From: Aptenodytes patagonicus
Taxonomy: Eukaryota > Chordata > Aves > Sphenisciformes > Spheniscidae
Direction: 5' to 3'
NCBI RefSeq assembly: GCF_965638725.1
Contig: NC_134961.1
Span: forward strand, 7,346,641 to 7,410,640
DNA length: 64,000 bases
In this document: in pieces, positions 1 through 13,300 of the stretch
Layout of the letters: the number at the start of each line of letters is the position of its first letter
How positions within the stretch are numbered: the stretch's first letter is position 1
The notes under the pieces: generated by a model
The model's input: only the letters and a program-made list of their open reading frames with translations
Database searches by the model: none
Told to the model about the DNA's origin: nothing
Position numbers and translations under genes: made by a program

Positions 1-1230
1 GGTGCTGAGATGTTCTGCTGACTCCCACCTCCTGCTTCATTGCCCAGGTGGGCTCTGCTTGGCTTGAATTTAGGATCTGATCCAAACCCCAGGCTTGGCG
101 CCTGAAAATGGAGCCTAAAGGAGGCGATAAATATAGCGACAGCTTTCTGAGGGATACAGGAAAGGTAGAAAACAGGGTAGCTGTAAGGATTTTCATCAGC
201 TTGGGAGTGAGGGTCCTGGATTTGGTGACCTGGGTGGATCCAGTCCTGCAGATTTTGGGAGCAGCTCCAGCCACCTGCGTGCAGCAGCCTCCCAGGGTGA
301 GAGGGGCACCTCCTCAGCTGCGAGGCATTTTGGGCAGGGGCCCGTCAGCTTCTGGGGCTCTGCAGAACACGGAGCTTAAAACTGCAGCCAGAGAAAAGTG
401 TGCTGTAAAGGATGCTAATGCCTCCCCAGAGATGCTGCCTGCCTGCGTGTGTGCATGCATGTGTGTGAGCCCTGGGCTGTCACTGACGTGCTATATGGGT
501 TGCGTTGAGACAGCCGCGCTGGGATGGGTGAGGAGTGCAGGTGAGCCCTTAATGGCTACAATTGCTGAGTGCTAACAAAGGGCAGCTGGTTCAGCCTGTA
601 CAAGTGGAAGCAGTTCTCTGGGTCAAGCTGGCAGGTCTTAGCTGGGAGGGAGTTTGGGGGGGGAGGAGGGAATGCTTGCAAACTTTTCTGGAAGTGAGCA
701 GGGAGGGGTTGTTCCTGCCAGGTATGATCCCTACAGCTGGATGTAAGAGATGGTAGAGCCCAGAAAATGAGAGCTGGGTGTCCCTGTGGTCCATCCCCTA
801 CTCAGAGATCTGTTTTCTTTCTAGGAGAGCAATGCTAGGCTCCCTGGCAGGGGCCTGTTGGCTTTGGGGGTCTGGAGACAGCCTTAGCAATGCTCTCAGC
901 CTTGTTGGAGGTATGTTGTCCAAGCCACGTATTCCCCAAAGCTGATGTGTAGGGCTTTTTTTCCATGAGCCAGTGCCTCAGCGCTGCTGGCTGGCCTGGT
1001 GAACGGGGCAATGCAAGCACTAGCAGGGGTTGGCATGGGTAGGAGAAGGAGCTTTCATCCCCAGGCTTGGTTTAAGCCACGTCCCATTAGTGGCCTCCGC
1101 TTGCTTCTTGCACAAAGCCATGCAGGTGGTGTGCGTCCCCGTGTGGGGCCGAGGCGGCAGGGCTCGCTCCTGGGGCAGCACGCGCCCCGGCACCCCCAAC
1201 TACCCGCTTTGTTTTCTGTTGTCTCTTCAG
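1..1230 (+). other. PEMT: PEMT intron (3' part), upstream of first exon in window
   Basis: Non-coding sequence leading to a strong acceptor: a pyrimidine-rich tract followed by CAG at 1228-1230. The exons for the PEMT N-terminus (about 31 residues in human) were looked for here and not seen, so they lie left of the window. Nothing else is recognised in this stretch; the short ORFs match no known protein. Confidence 0.75.
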
Positions 1231-1346
1231 GTAGCCAGATGGGAGCACAAAACGCGAGCGCTCAGCCGAGTCTTCGGCTCTCCACGTGCTGCCTGCTACT
1301 GCCTGGGCGCTGTTATCCTGATGCTTAACTGTGTGAGGAGCCATTG
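1231..1346 (+). CDS. PEMT: PEMT coding exon (human residues about 32-70)
   Basis: The exon begins in phase 0 after a CTCTTCAG acceptor and encodes [18 protein letters not shown] followed by a hydrophobic stretch ending CVRSH. It ends after TG of a split Cys codon at a GTAAGG donor. Reading through the donor gives an immediate stop, as expected for an intron. Confidence 0.95.
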
Positions 1347-4300
1347 GTAAGGAGCTAACCGTACTGCTACGTATTGATGCAAAGAAATGCCCCTACGGGG
1401 TTGGGGGGTGAGGGATATTAGCTCTGCAGTGCTGGCTCCAGCCCCAGCGTATTGCTTTTATATGGTTGGATACCTTCAGCCAGCAGCAGATTTATTCCAG
1501 GATTTGTAATAAAGACGAGGGATGCGGTGGCGTGGCCAAAACCATCAGTGTCGACAGCCCTTGAGTGTCGCAGGTTTCCTTGCTCCGCTCTCTGGGGGCG
1601 GTTTCTGGTGCCCTGTGAGCAGCCCAGGTGACGGGGGGCTGTCTGCACAGGATGGATCATATGTAACAGCAGAATTTTTTTAATTTTCTCATAAAAATCA
1701 TAAACAAAATTAAACCTGATTTTAAGAAGCTGCAGCTTCCTGTGTAGAAGAGCAGGATTATCTGTGCACTTAGCAAGCAGTCTCTTTAAACTCTTATCTG
1801 TGATCTCTTTAAATACCACCTGTGCTAGCTAATAGTATTGTATGACTGATGCACCATACACCATGGGAATACGTCCTTTGACGTTCTGAGTGCAGCAGAG
1901 AGGTTTACTGCAGAAGATTTCCTCAATGCCAGCAATTTATCTGCGCTCTGGTAGGCTTTATCTTCAATGCTGTTAAGAGAGACAGACTCTCTTACTAAAT
2001 TCCCAGATTCAATTGTGCCAGGGTCAGAGCTAATGGGTTGTTTAGTACTTTGGGTAATTTCCCAGGCGCAGAGATCTCAGGTTGGAATTTGCACATGTAT
2101 TTAATAGCTTTGCTTCCTGGAAGTGACACCAAGACCTGCCCTTGCCCTTCTGCGTTTGTTCCAGCTACTGTTTATTGCAGAAACTGTAAGAAAGCTTGCA
2201 ATGAATGGGGCTGTAATTGAATGCAGGCAATGCAGAGGGCATGTGTGTGTTCTGTTGATGTCTTAGTGACACAGCAGGCTTGGATTTCGCTGGGGAATGT
2301 CTCAGCAGTCTCTTGCACAAATGACATAGTCACTTGTTGTCTGGGAAGCAATGCAAAGCCTTGTGCCTGCCTTTAATTAAAAACACAGCTGATGGAGGGA
2401 CAGTCTCTGTTCCCAGTGGTGCTGCTGGGTCAGCTGGCCTTGCTGGGTCACAGCGAGGCACTGATGGGGAACTGCTGGGAGAGCCAAAGAGACCTCATCT
2501 GTCCCAGCTTTCCCCCTGCAGACCTCTCAGTGCCCTACCAGGGTCAGCATCGCTGGCTGTGCTGGCTCTGCTCTGTGTCACGAGTTTGTGAGTGCTGTGG
2601 AGGGTGGCTGTGGGGATGGCTCTGCCTGCGCAGCCCATGAGTTGGGTCCTGAAGGAGACGGCAAGGTCAACCCAGGGGGCTGGAAAAGCCCCACTTGGAC
2701 CTTGGCTTTGGAGGAGGGTTCCTAGAAGGCGGGGCAGCTCACACCCAGCAGAACACGGATGAGACACCAGCCAACTGCGTTTGCCAGCCCATCCGATGGG
2801 CCAAGGCCATTTCAGGTGATTGCAATGTGAAGTTTATTTTGCCCGCGTGTTTCAACATGATTGGGTTATTCCCTTGCCTTTCCTTGGCACTGAAGTTGGC
2901 CCGAGTGACAGTTAGCAGGCTTTGGAGGCTGTTGAAGCAAGGCAAGCCCTTAACTGTGGGCGTGATGGGATGGTTTCAGGGTGGTCATCAGAGCAGCAAC
3001 TGCTGGAGATGCCCTGAAACGCACCTGGGAGACTTGCTGCCTCCATTCCCAGCTCAGCGAGCTCTCCAGGGCTACCTGGGGCTTGTTGCTCAAGCCTGGA
3101 GAGGTTGTGCTCTTTGGGAAGGATTCATCCTGTCCATTGCTCTTGCATGAAGATATCAGCCAGCTCCAAACCCAGGGTTCAGCTGGCCAGAGCGGGGCTC
3201 ACGGGTTGCATGACACAGGCGCTGTCATCTCAGTGGCCGGTGATGCCGGGAGGGAACGAGTCTCACCCGCTCTTGCTATTTCGCTTTTCCCTTTATTTTC
3301 TGAGTCACTTCTACTCGAGCGCACCGATGAAAGCAGGTTTTCTGCTCCTCAGCCCTGCGGAGGCAGTCCAGCCGGCAAGGCGCAAACTGTGCCTCGCACT
3401 TTGGCTGCGCGCGGTGGTCGGGGTTGCTTGCGCAGAGCGTGTTGGCTGCTGATAGCGAGTGAAAAGGCAGCCTCGGGGGGTCCCTCCGCCCCCAGTGCTG
3501 TAATCCAGCCTTTAAAACTCCTCTCTCTGTGCTTTGGGGACTTTTTACGTGGGTGGGGGCTGCCAGGGAGCGATTGAGGAGCCCACGGGTTCTCTCTTGT
3601 TTTTAAAAACCTGCTTCCTTTTTGCAACTGAATTTTTTGAAAGGCTCCAAGCTGGGGGTGGAGGAGGGGAGGACAGAGCAGACAGAAACTTTGCGAGCAG
3701 GTTGGCATCGTGGCTGAAAGTACCCGGGAGCTGGGCTGTGCGGCTGCTTTGCCTCCTACCCCACGCATGGGTGTCTGCCATGGTCCTGTCCCTGGTTCGG
3801 CGCCGTGATGCTCTCGTTCAAGCTTTGCTCTGAAGGGTGTAAGAAGAGGAATATCTTGTGCTCAATTAAGCAATTAGGTGCTTTCCAGCTCTGAGCTTCA
3901 TTATCAGCCTTGGCTTGCTTCTGAGAAGCAATCCAGAATGACCTGTGACCGGCGGGGGGGGGACCTGCTTAGTCAACTGCACAAGACAAGCATCCTTAAT
4001 TGCTTTGGTGCAATGACTATTTTCATTACAGCTGTGTTCTTTCTGCAAGAAACAGGGAACTGCCATCACTGAGGCTCTTATCTGTGAAAACAATTCCTGA
4101 ACTTCTGAACTATCTGCACTGCCTGTGCTACCCCAGCAGTTTGACTGTTATCTGTGTGGCATGGGACGTGACAACCTTAACTGTCCTCCAGACCTACAGT
4201 CAGTGTCGCTCTCTCCTGCCTTACCACGTTGTTGATACCTTTCCCTGCATCAGCTCTACAATTAGCCGCTGGCGCTGCCTCCGAGCCCTCCTGTGCTCCC

Positions 4301-7300
4301 TTTTGCACACCCTGGCAAACTCCCCATCTTGGGGCAGGCGCGTGCCGGTGGTTTTGTACACAGGGAGCTTATGAACTTCCCACCTTAAGGGTCTCGGGGT
4401 GTTTTCCTGAGCTGTAAAGGCAACAGCCATGTGCACACCCTGAATTAGGGGGGTTTGCAGACGGGAGGCTCTCGGGGTGCCTGGGGCCGTGATGCCTCCA
4501 GTGGGAGCGAGCCCCGCAGAGGCTGAGCAAGGGCAGCGTCTTTGGCAACCTGCTCGGTGGGTACCACACTGCCAGCTGATGTGAAGTCCTTCATTGATGC
4601 CACTCGCTGGGCATTGCCTCCTGCATGGATGGGCTTCTCACTTGGAGCTGACGCTTCCAAGAAGATTAATCCACCCTGGGACGGGATTTTGCACAGGGAA
4701 GGGTTGTTTGTCACTGCCTGGTAGTGCCTCTTGGCTTTATGCTCAACGCTGTTTAATTTTGTGAGCTGGTACCATGAACGAGCATGGTATAAATGGTATC
4801 GATCCGAGAACCATGTGGCCTTTTGTGCAGAAGTGACCAAGTTTGATGATGGGAATCAAGCGTGGCTGGAAGGAGCCCGTGTCCCCTCTGAGCCACGCTG
4901 CCAGCAATCTCTGATGGCTGTCCGGGAAAAAGCCCCAGGTGGCCAATAGCACCTCGTGTCCCTGCTGGTGCGGCTGCCGGGCATCCGGATGAAGAAACCG
5001 GGCAGCTGAGATGTGAGGCGGGGGGGAGAAGCTGCTACAGCCCCCCTCACTGACCTAAATAACATGCACACCGGCGCTGGCAGAAAAGCAAAGTCATTAT
5101 TGGCAAAAGAAGCTGTGAAGATGATGACTGGGCTAACAATTGGTGGTGGTATCGGCAGGACTATTTCAGCGTTGTTGGGGTTGCTTTTTTTCACATGAAC
5201 AAGATCTTTTGTTGCGGTGTGTGCTGCTGGGCACCACCGGATGGTTTTACCCCCGTTGCCTCCTTTTTGCCGAGAGGAACAAAACCTCAGGCACGGGGGA
5301 TGGACCGACGTCCCACATGGTGAGCACGGCACCTCGCAGCGGCGGCTGCTGCCTCTGAAAACCTGCACCACCGCTGCTTCCTCGCTGCCTGCCAGCCCCT
5401 GGCCCAATTCTGCCCCAATTGCGTTTGCCAGCCCCAGTTTCCAGGCTGATTTTTGGGATCAGGCAAAGGGAGCACTGCTGGGCTGCTCCCAGCAGTGACC
5501 CAGTTTGCTGCATGAGGTCTTTGCCTTCCTTTACAGGAAAGGGATTACAAAATATGCTCGCTGTGGGCCACTGAGAGAGGCACAGAGATCTAAAAAGCTC
5601 AGCTTCTCTCTTAGTACAGTATTTCCAGGTTTGCTTTGTGCTCCATGCAGCCTTTGGGGATGTATTTTGGGCTGAGGGTTTGATAAATTTCTGGTGTTGC
5701 AATCACCGTTCTCCAGCTGAATAAATCAGCGCCTGTTTGTGCAAACCTGGCCCTGTGTTCCCTCTGCATCCCGGCAAGAGGAACCGCAGCCGATTTCTCT
5801 CGCTCCCACTTTCTTCCTGCGAGCCCACCTGCGTGACATCTCTGTCCCATGCTTCAGTACCATATTTTGAGTGTTTTTCCAGTTCATGTGGTTTGTTCAT
5901 GTGGTTTATTATGTGGTAAACTAAAAGAGGGTAGATTCAGACTAGATCTAAGGAAGAAATGTTTTACGCTGAGGATGGTGAAGCACTGGCACAGGTTGCC
6001 CAGAGAGGTGGTGGATGCCCCATCCCTGGAAACATTCCAGGTCAGGTTGGACGGGGCTCTGAGCAACCTGCTCTAGTTGAAGATGTCCCTGCCCACGGCA
6101 GGGGGGTTGGACTAGGTGACCTTTAAAGGTCCCTTCCAACCCAAACCATTCTATGATTCCCACAAAGCAGTGGCACACGCGCAGCAACAGCTGAGTGTCT
6201 GAGCAAGAGCATCTCTGTTTTGGGAAGGGTGGGCAGAACGACGCCCGCTGCCTTGGCTTCCTCGTGCAAAACCCTGCAGCACGCTGTGGCAGTTGTGCAG
6301 CCTGACCGCAGCCGCCGTGGCTGCTTGCACCCTGCCAGGGACTGGCCAAATCTCCCAATTTGGCCAGAGTGGAGCTGATGGATTTGGGTTTTTCCCCGCT
6401 GGGGTGGAGAATGGGTGCCTCTGGTACCATGCTTCGCTCTGGAGGAAGTGGGGAGCAAGTGTGGGGAGATGTTAGGGGAAGCCCCATTTTCCCAATTTCC
6501 ACTTGCCGAAGCTGGGGGCACCTTCCAGGCCCCCCCCCCCCTCCTGATGGCAGACATCCTCGTGATAGCAGCCGGGTATGTGATCAAAGCAGGTTGCAGC
6601 TCACCCACCCCTCCCCTGCACTGGTAAGAGGGATGCTCCGCACCATGGCAATCGCTCCGCTCGACACACAAAGCATTTCCAGGTACTGGGACAAAACGTG
6701 GCTTTAATTGGTGTCCTCTGGGGTGCCGAGCTGGGCCGTTGCCTTGTCGTGCAGCCAGAAATAAATGCTGTAACAAATATGACTCAGAGGCACGTGGTGA
6801 AAGGGACTGGTTTCATGACAGATCGGCTGCATGACTAGCTCCCCCTTAGCAAGGGAGATGGCCAACACCTTGTCCTCCCCCTGCCAGGGAGGGTGAAACG
6901 CGGCGTGGTGAGGCTCCCCCGCCACCGAGGAGCAGTCACGGATGACAGAATAATTGACGACTCTGTGCTGCTTGTCATGGCCCAGCATCATAAATGCTTA
7001 AAAGGTTTATTTACCAATTCTGAAAACTCCTGTGCGCATCATGTTTAATGCAAATAGAGAGTGTGTTTAGGAAGATATGAAACATTACTAGAGGGAAAGG
7101 CAGTCCATTATCTCCGTGCAAACACCTCCCTCTCTAGCTGTAAGCCAAACAGCAGGGGACCGAGCAAGACATGCTGATGAGGGTAACTAATGCAGGCCTA
7201 TCCGACCGTGAAAAGGAAGGATGGGATCATCTGGAGCAGGGGAGACAGCTTTGCCAAAACAAACCACGTCACGTGCTGGTTGCAAAACCTTGGAGGCTGA

Positions 7301-10300
7301 TTCGCAGTCAACCAGTTCACGCTCTTGAAGATACCTTTGTTCTTCTCCTGCTCCGAGGCCAAGTCAGGTCACTAGCGTAGGACAGAGGAGCCTCGAGGGT
7401 GCAAGATAGCATGAATCCAGTTCATCTGGAGCGAGAAGCAGCCTCCGAGCGCTGTGCTCTTGCTGTACCTCTCTCTGCTCTCCTGTCTCTTTGCCGGGGG
7501 CTGGGATCCAGGCGGGGGCCAGCTCGGTGCTGCTTTCCCAGACCTGCCTCCCCAGAAATCGGCAGCAGCGTTTTTTGACTGCTGTGAAATCCCTTCCCGG
7601 TGCTGGTCCCCTGTGGAGAGGTCCTGGCCAGATGCAGAGTCAAACCCCCAGCACTGTGAAAAGGCATTAGCATCTTCCTCTGCGGGAGCAAAGAGCTCCG
7701 GAGCATCCCCGGGGGTGTCACATTGTGCTTTGAGAGCACGGCCAGGCCAGGATTGCTCAGGCGGATGGGCACATCCCCGCAGGTGGATTGTTTTCCTCCC
7801 AAACCCAGGCAGCGCTGGTAGCAGGGATGCGGATTTGGGCTTCCTCATAGGGGAGACTTGTGTCATTTAAAAATAAATACCAGCGAAATGATGTAAAGGG
7901 TTGTGCGGCTGCTGCTGCTTCACGTTGCAGCCAGATTTGTGTGTCCTCATCAGTAACGATTTTAAGCTAAACCAACGTGAGCCTGGTGAGCGCAGGGAGG
8001 TGTGCTGGGCGCTGGAGGAGGGCCAGCCCCGGGGACGTGTGCCGTTACATCGCCCCGGGGCCACGCTGTCGTTCCTCTGCCTGTGCTCGGCTTCCTGGAA
8101 AAAGGAATTTCCCTGTAATTTCCAGCGTGGGGAGCAGAGTGTAAATCACCAAGATGCTGTGTTCTTGCTCACTCCCAAGCACATTACATTTATTCTATGT
8201 TTTGTTTCCTTGCTCCAGTCCAAAGCGAAGATTAAATGGCTTGCCCTGGGGTCCTAAAAACTCTCCGACAGTAGAAAACCTAGTAGGAACGAGCTCCAAG
8301 GAAAACAAAAAATATCATCCAGGTCCCTAAACCATGGGGTTTAAATATCATCCTGGACTTTGCTTGGTGCATGTAACTTGCCGTCTGGTCTTTGAGCCTT
8401 CAAAACGTGCGTTTCCAGCCGCTTGTCCATCAGCCGGGCAGGCAGGATTGTCTCTCTCGGCTTTCATTTGGGCAACAGAGAAAATCCAGGGATTTGCAGG
8501 GCCTGGGGAAGCTGGACGTCGGGGAAAAAAAACTATCCCAAGCCCTGCAGGTAACGTCATGGAAGTGCTTTCCAGCCGAGGAGCCCGGGAGCGCAGGCAG
8601 GAGCAGCTTTCCTGGCCCAGCCCTGGCAGGCAGCGGTGGCCAGAGGCACAGGAGAGCTGTTATTCCACTTGAATTTCAGCCTCCAGGGTGCTCATTAAAA
8701 AAAGGCTCAAAGTTTCCTACCTCATGTGTCAGCAACATGTGGAGAAACACTGCGTACGGCTCTGCGGGTCTGTTATCTCCTCTCACTATTATTAATGGGC
8801 ATTTTTTTAATCACGGTGTTGTCTCCTTTGTAGTCATACGTTTGTATCAGAGCCATCTGAGATGCTGAGCCTGCAAAGCCCTGCTCCGGGCAAAGTTCAG
8901 GGGGCTGAAGGGAGGGGTCACAATTATTCCACTCACAAATGAGTATTTGGAAGGTCAGACCTGAAATGCCTGAACAAGCCTGGAGCTGAGAAGCTGTGTT
9001 CGCACTTGAAAATGCGTGTCTCTAGTATTTTCCTTTCGCCATTCCAATCCTCCCCCTGACTGTCAGGCTTCAGCCGTGAATCACTCCTGGGCACGTGGCT
9101 AACGCATGAACGCTGCAAAATATTTTGATGGAGAGGAACGGGGGTGGGAGCACGAGATAACCCAGCCGATTGCTCCCAGCCCTTCAAGTCCTGTGCCGAG
9201 GCATCGCAGCCTCCAGCGTTTGCAAGGGTGTCTTTCCCAGAGCTCCCAGTCACGATGAAACCTGGGGTTTGGCGAGCAAGGCAAAGCTTTTGCTACTGCA
9301 GTTCGGTGGGGCTGGTATTTCCAGGAGTGAGCAAGGGTTGCAAGTCGAAATGGCTGCCCCAGGTCAAGCCCTGGCTGCTCGCAAGGCTTCAGCTCCTTGC
9401 TTCTCCCGTTGGGGGGTTGAGTAGGTCCAGGTAGAAAAAGGGACCCGGTGAAGGGTCCTCCTCAGCAGCATCCTCTCCCAAAGCTCCGCATCTCCCAGGA
9501 AGAGGTGGGTGATGTTAGTAACGAGTCGCCGCTTTTAACAGCCCTTGTCTCTCCAACAGCTTCACAGAAGCCATGAAGAGCCAGCCGAAGCTGGAGGGCT
9601 TGGACTGCCACTGGGCCTATTACTCGGGCTTGGCCATCTTGGCTGTAGGGACCTTGTTTGTCATCTCCAGCTTCTTAGCACTGGGATTCACCGGGACGTT
9701 CCTAGGTAAGCACTAAAAATTCAACAGCTTAACCAGAAAGTGCATTTAATCCTTGCAGGGGTCTTTTGCTAGGGCAGAGTCCTGTAAGAATTTCCTCATC
9801 CTTGCCTTCAGGGCTGTTAGATTTGGTCTTGGCTTTATGATACCGAAGCGTGATCTAACCATGCCGTTACCTCGCACGGAGAAGATGGTGCAGTGGTTTT
9901 ATACGGTGAGTCCCATCAGCTTCAGCGTCAGGCCTGAAATTTTGGAAAGCAGCTGATCATCTGACAGTCCGAATGCCCTCCAGGAAAGGGACCCCAAGTG
10001 CAGACCCTGCGAGCGGGTCGGTGCGGGCACAGCGGGTGCGAGCTGTCCGGCAGCCTTGTTCTGAGCCCCCACCCGCTCAACACACGTGCCGAGGCAGGAT
10101 CTCGTTTGCTCTTCCCTCTGCAATAAACCTGATGTTCGTTGACAGATTCTTTTATCTGCCGCTTTATGGCAGAAGGCATTTTCCACTGTGCTTGCTTTCA
10201 CATTTAGAGAATAATTCTATTAGCGTTGTTGACTTTAAAAACATGCCAGTATGTGTGGAATTCATAAAAATAAAATAGAGACAGGAACAATAAATACCTA

Positions 10301-13300
10301 AGGAAAGGGGCAGCTCCCGCTGGCTGAAATAATCACAGCCCCAGCTTTGACACTGCATTTAGGCTGTGCTTTTGCAAGTGCTTTACAAACCAAATTCAAT
10401 TAGTTCCTGCAGCGTCGCCAGGAAGAAGAGAGGGAGGTAATAAGCCTTCCTGGTTTCAAGTGGAGTTGCAAAGAAATGTGTTGAGTTGGCCAAGATCCTG
10501 CTGCCAGAAATAGAGCTCAGCCCTCCTGAATGTGTGCCCTCACCCTTCATCTGTGCAGCCCTGCTCCTGGCCCCGTGTTACACCCCTGTCCCCCAGCTAC
10601 AGGGCACCGGCGTCCTCCAAAATCACCCGCAGCCCCCAGGGGCGATGCTGTGTCTGCGGAGACATGTCCAGAGAGGCCGGGCACAGGAGTACCCGCCAGC
10701 AAGAGCTGCTTGAGTGCTCCTGAAGTTCAGCCAGGTCTGGGGTTGTTTACGTAAGCCCTGATTCATCCGACCAGGAGGATCCACTGGACTTGAACCGCTG
10801 GGGAAAAGCAAACAAGTGAGTCAGGCTCAGCGTAAGTGGTGAGGGTGGCCCTGTCCCCCTCCGCTCTGTGTGGCCGGTGGCTCCCGTATCCCCCGGGCCA
10901 GGGAAGAGGCAGGCGTTAGTGGCCCGTATCGGGCACTTCTGCTCCATCCTCTCTGCTGGCGGAGGCTCTCCCTGCCAGGAGTACACCGGGCTGAGGCTGC
11001 ACGGCTCCAAGCCTTGCATGACGCAGCAGGGAGCGAGGCCAGCTCTCTCTGCTAGCTGGGGCATGACGGGCGCTCAGGCAGAGCTGAGTCAGGGTGGGAA
11101 GATGCCGAGACCATGTGCTGGTGCAGCCGGGCTGGCTCGGGACCTCTGTGCCACAGAGGCATGGCCCAGCTGGAGCCCCACGGAGCATCCATCCTTGGAC
11201 CGATAGCGGCTTCTCAGCTCCGTGCAAGCCCCCACACGTCCAAGTCAGCAAACTCTTAATGGAGAGTGCTGTTCAGCGTGGTTTCTTACCCAGCCGTGGG
11301 GAAGATGAGGGGTCTGCAGGTCTCTGAGGATCTCACGTGGGATGTTCTCTTGCTCAGGACTCCCTTGGGACTGGTACTTCCAATGTCCTCCTGCATGCAG
11401 GGTTTTAGTGATGTGCTGGTGCTGCGGGAGGAGCAGGGTCCCCCAGCGGTGATAGCACTTCTGACTGCAGGTAGCAAAGGGCTGCGCTGCTTTGGCAAGA
11501 AGGGGGCATCCAGCTTCTCGCAGTTGATACCTGAGCTCAGGAGAAGTTTTGAGAGCGCCTTTGACACCCAAGCACTTCTAAAACTTACTGGAACAGCATT
11601 TGACCCTTCCCTTTTGGGTTTTCCTACAGCAATGAGGGCTGAACCAGGCAGGGCACAGAGACTGCATCGGGGCTGCCCGTTAGATTCCTCTTTAACAGCA
11701 CATTTAAGCTTTGGAGGGGCTGCAAAGCACTTTGTCTCTTAAGTGTGGGCTAAACGGTGCGGTGGGAGCCGCGTGAGTCACCCTTCTGCAACAAGCCTTT
11801 CTGTGCTGCCCCATCTCCCGCATGGCAGCACCGACCCCAGCCTGTGCAGCGGCTGGATGCGGCCCCTCGCCCCGGCAACCTTCTCCCCTGCGGAGCAATC
11901 CTCCCAGCACCCCGTCTCGGCACCGTGCCCTCGCAGGGATTCGGGCATCAGTTCAGCGCCATCCGCCTCGCCATTTGCCCTGTTTCCTGACAAACGTAGT
12001 AACGAGGGCTTGGCCTCCCAGAGGCCGAGGGCACCGAGAGGCGGGTCTGCCTGTCTGAGCCCATCTGTCTCGCACCCGAGCGCGGTTCCTTCCAGCACTG
12101 ACCGAGATTTCAAGTAAATCTGGCTTGACCGAAGTTTGTTACTGGGTTATGGCAAAGCCGGCGGCTCTCTGGAGAGAAGCGGAGATGGTGCTTCAGCCCA
12201 GGTTGGGCTCCAGGGACCGTGGGGGACCTTGCGGAGTCCATCAAATAGCTTTTGGCTGCCGCAATCCAAAGCATCTACCCTGTGCAGTGAGGTGGTTACA
12301 CTGACCTCCAGCAAAAAATAACCCAAATTAGATGCCAAAGTCCCCCAGCCTGACAAGGGGCTGATTCCTGACTTGAGGGCTTAATGGAGGCACAGGAGAT
12401 GCCCAGGCTGATGCTGTGCAAACCGATGCATGGTCCTTTCCCTTAGCACCTGCCTGAATATGAAAATATTGCAGGTCCTCTCTGGTGGTCATGTTCATTT
12501 AACCGTGTGGGTTTAGAGGCAGAGTTTACATCAGAAAAGCTTGTGTCCTGGGGGAGCTGCCTGCTCCCCCCAGCTGCTGTGTGCTCTTGCTTGCAGGGAG
12601 CCTGCCCGGAGGGTCCTGCAGCCCCACTGGTGCCAGGCTCAGATAAGCCCCTGCCAGCCCCGTGCACCCAGGGCTGTGTGCGAACCCCCCCGGTGCCAGC
12701 ACCGTTTGGGGAGCGAGGTGTTCAGCCCAAAGGCGAGGGCGGGCAGGGTATAATGAAGCATTTTGACACATAAGAAAGCACAGAAATGGGCTGTGGCGGG
12801 GGGTGATGTGTTCTTTCTACCAGAACGATCTCAGAGATGCATTGCCAAGTAACTGTGAGAACATATAGTATGAATACCAGGCAATTATCTCACTTAGTTG
12901 CCTGTAGTTAAAGCCCAAAAGCATTGTCTAATTGGGCAGGCGCTGTTTATCCTTAGAAATAAATGCTTTTGCACCATGTGAGGTCAAAGAAACTACACTG
13001 TGATCCAGGTAGTAATAATAACCTTGAATAGTTTGCACTCCTGTAATGCCTTTTATCTGGATTTCCGAGCACTTTCTCACCATACATTAATCCTCACCAC
13101 CCTCCGTGCTATAAGAAAGACTGATATTATGATCGGTGCACAATAGCACTGGGAGGGACGGAGGAGACTTGCCCAAGGTCAGGGAACAGGCTGGCAGCAG
13201 GGCTGGGAACGCGACCCAGAGCTGTGGCAGCTCCCTGAGCTGATGGACCGGCACTGCTCCTCGCTGATTGATGCTGCGTCTTGTACAGTGGGCACGGAGC

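Noticed and set aside
1-1230. PEMT N-terminal exon inside the window
   Set aside because: No sequence resembling the expected residues (LDPSFVAAV or TFNPL) was seen; these exons must lie further left.
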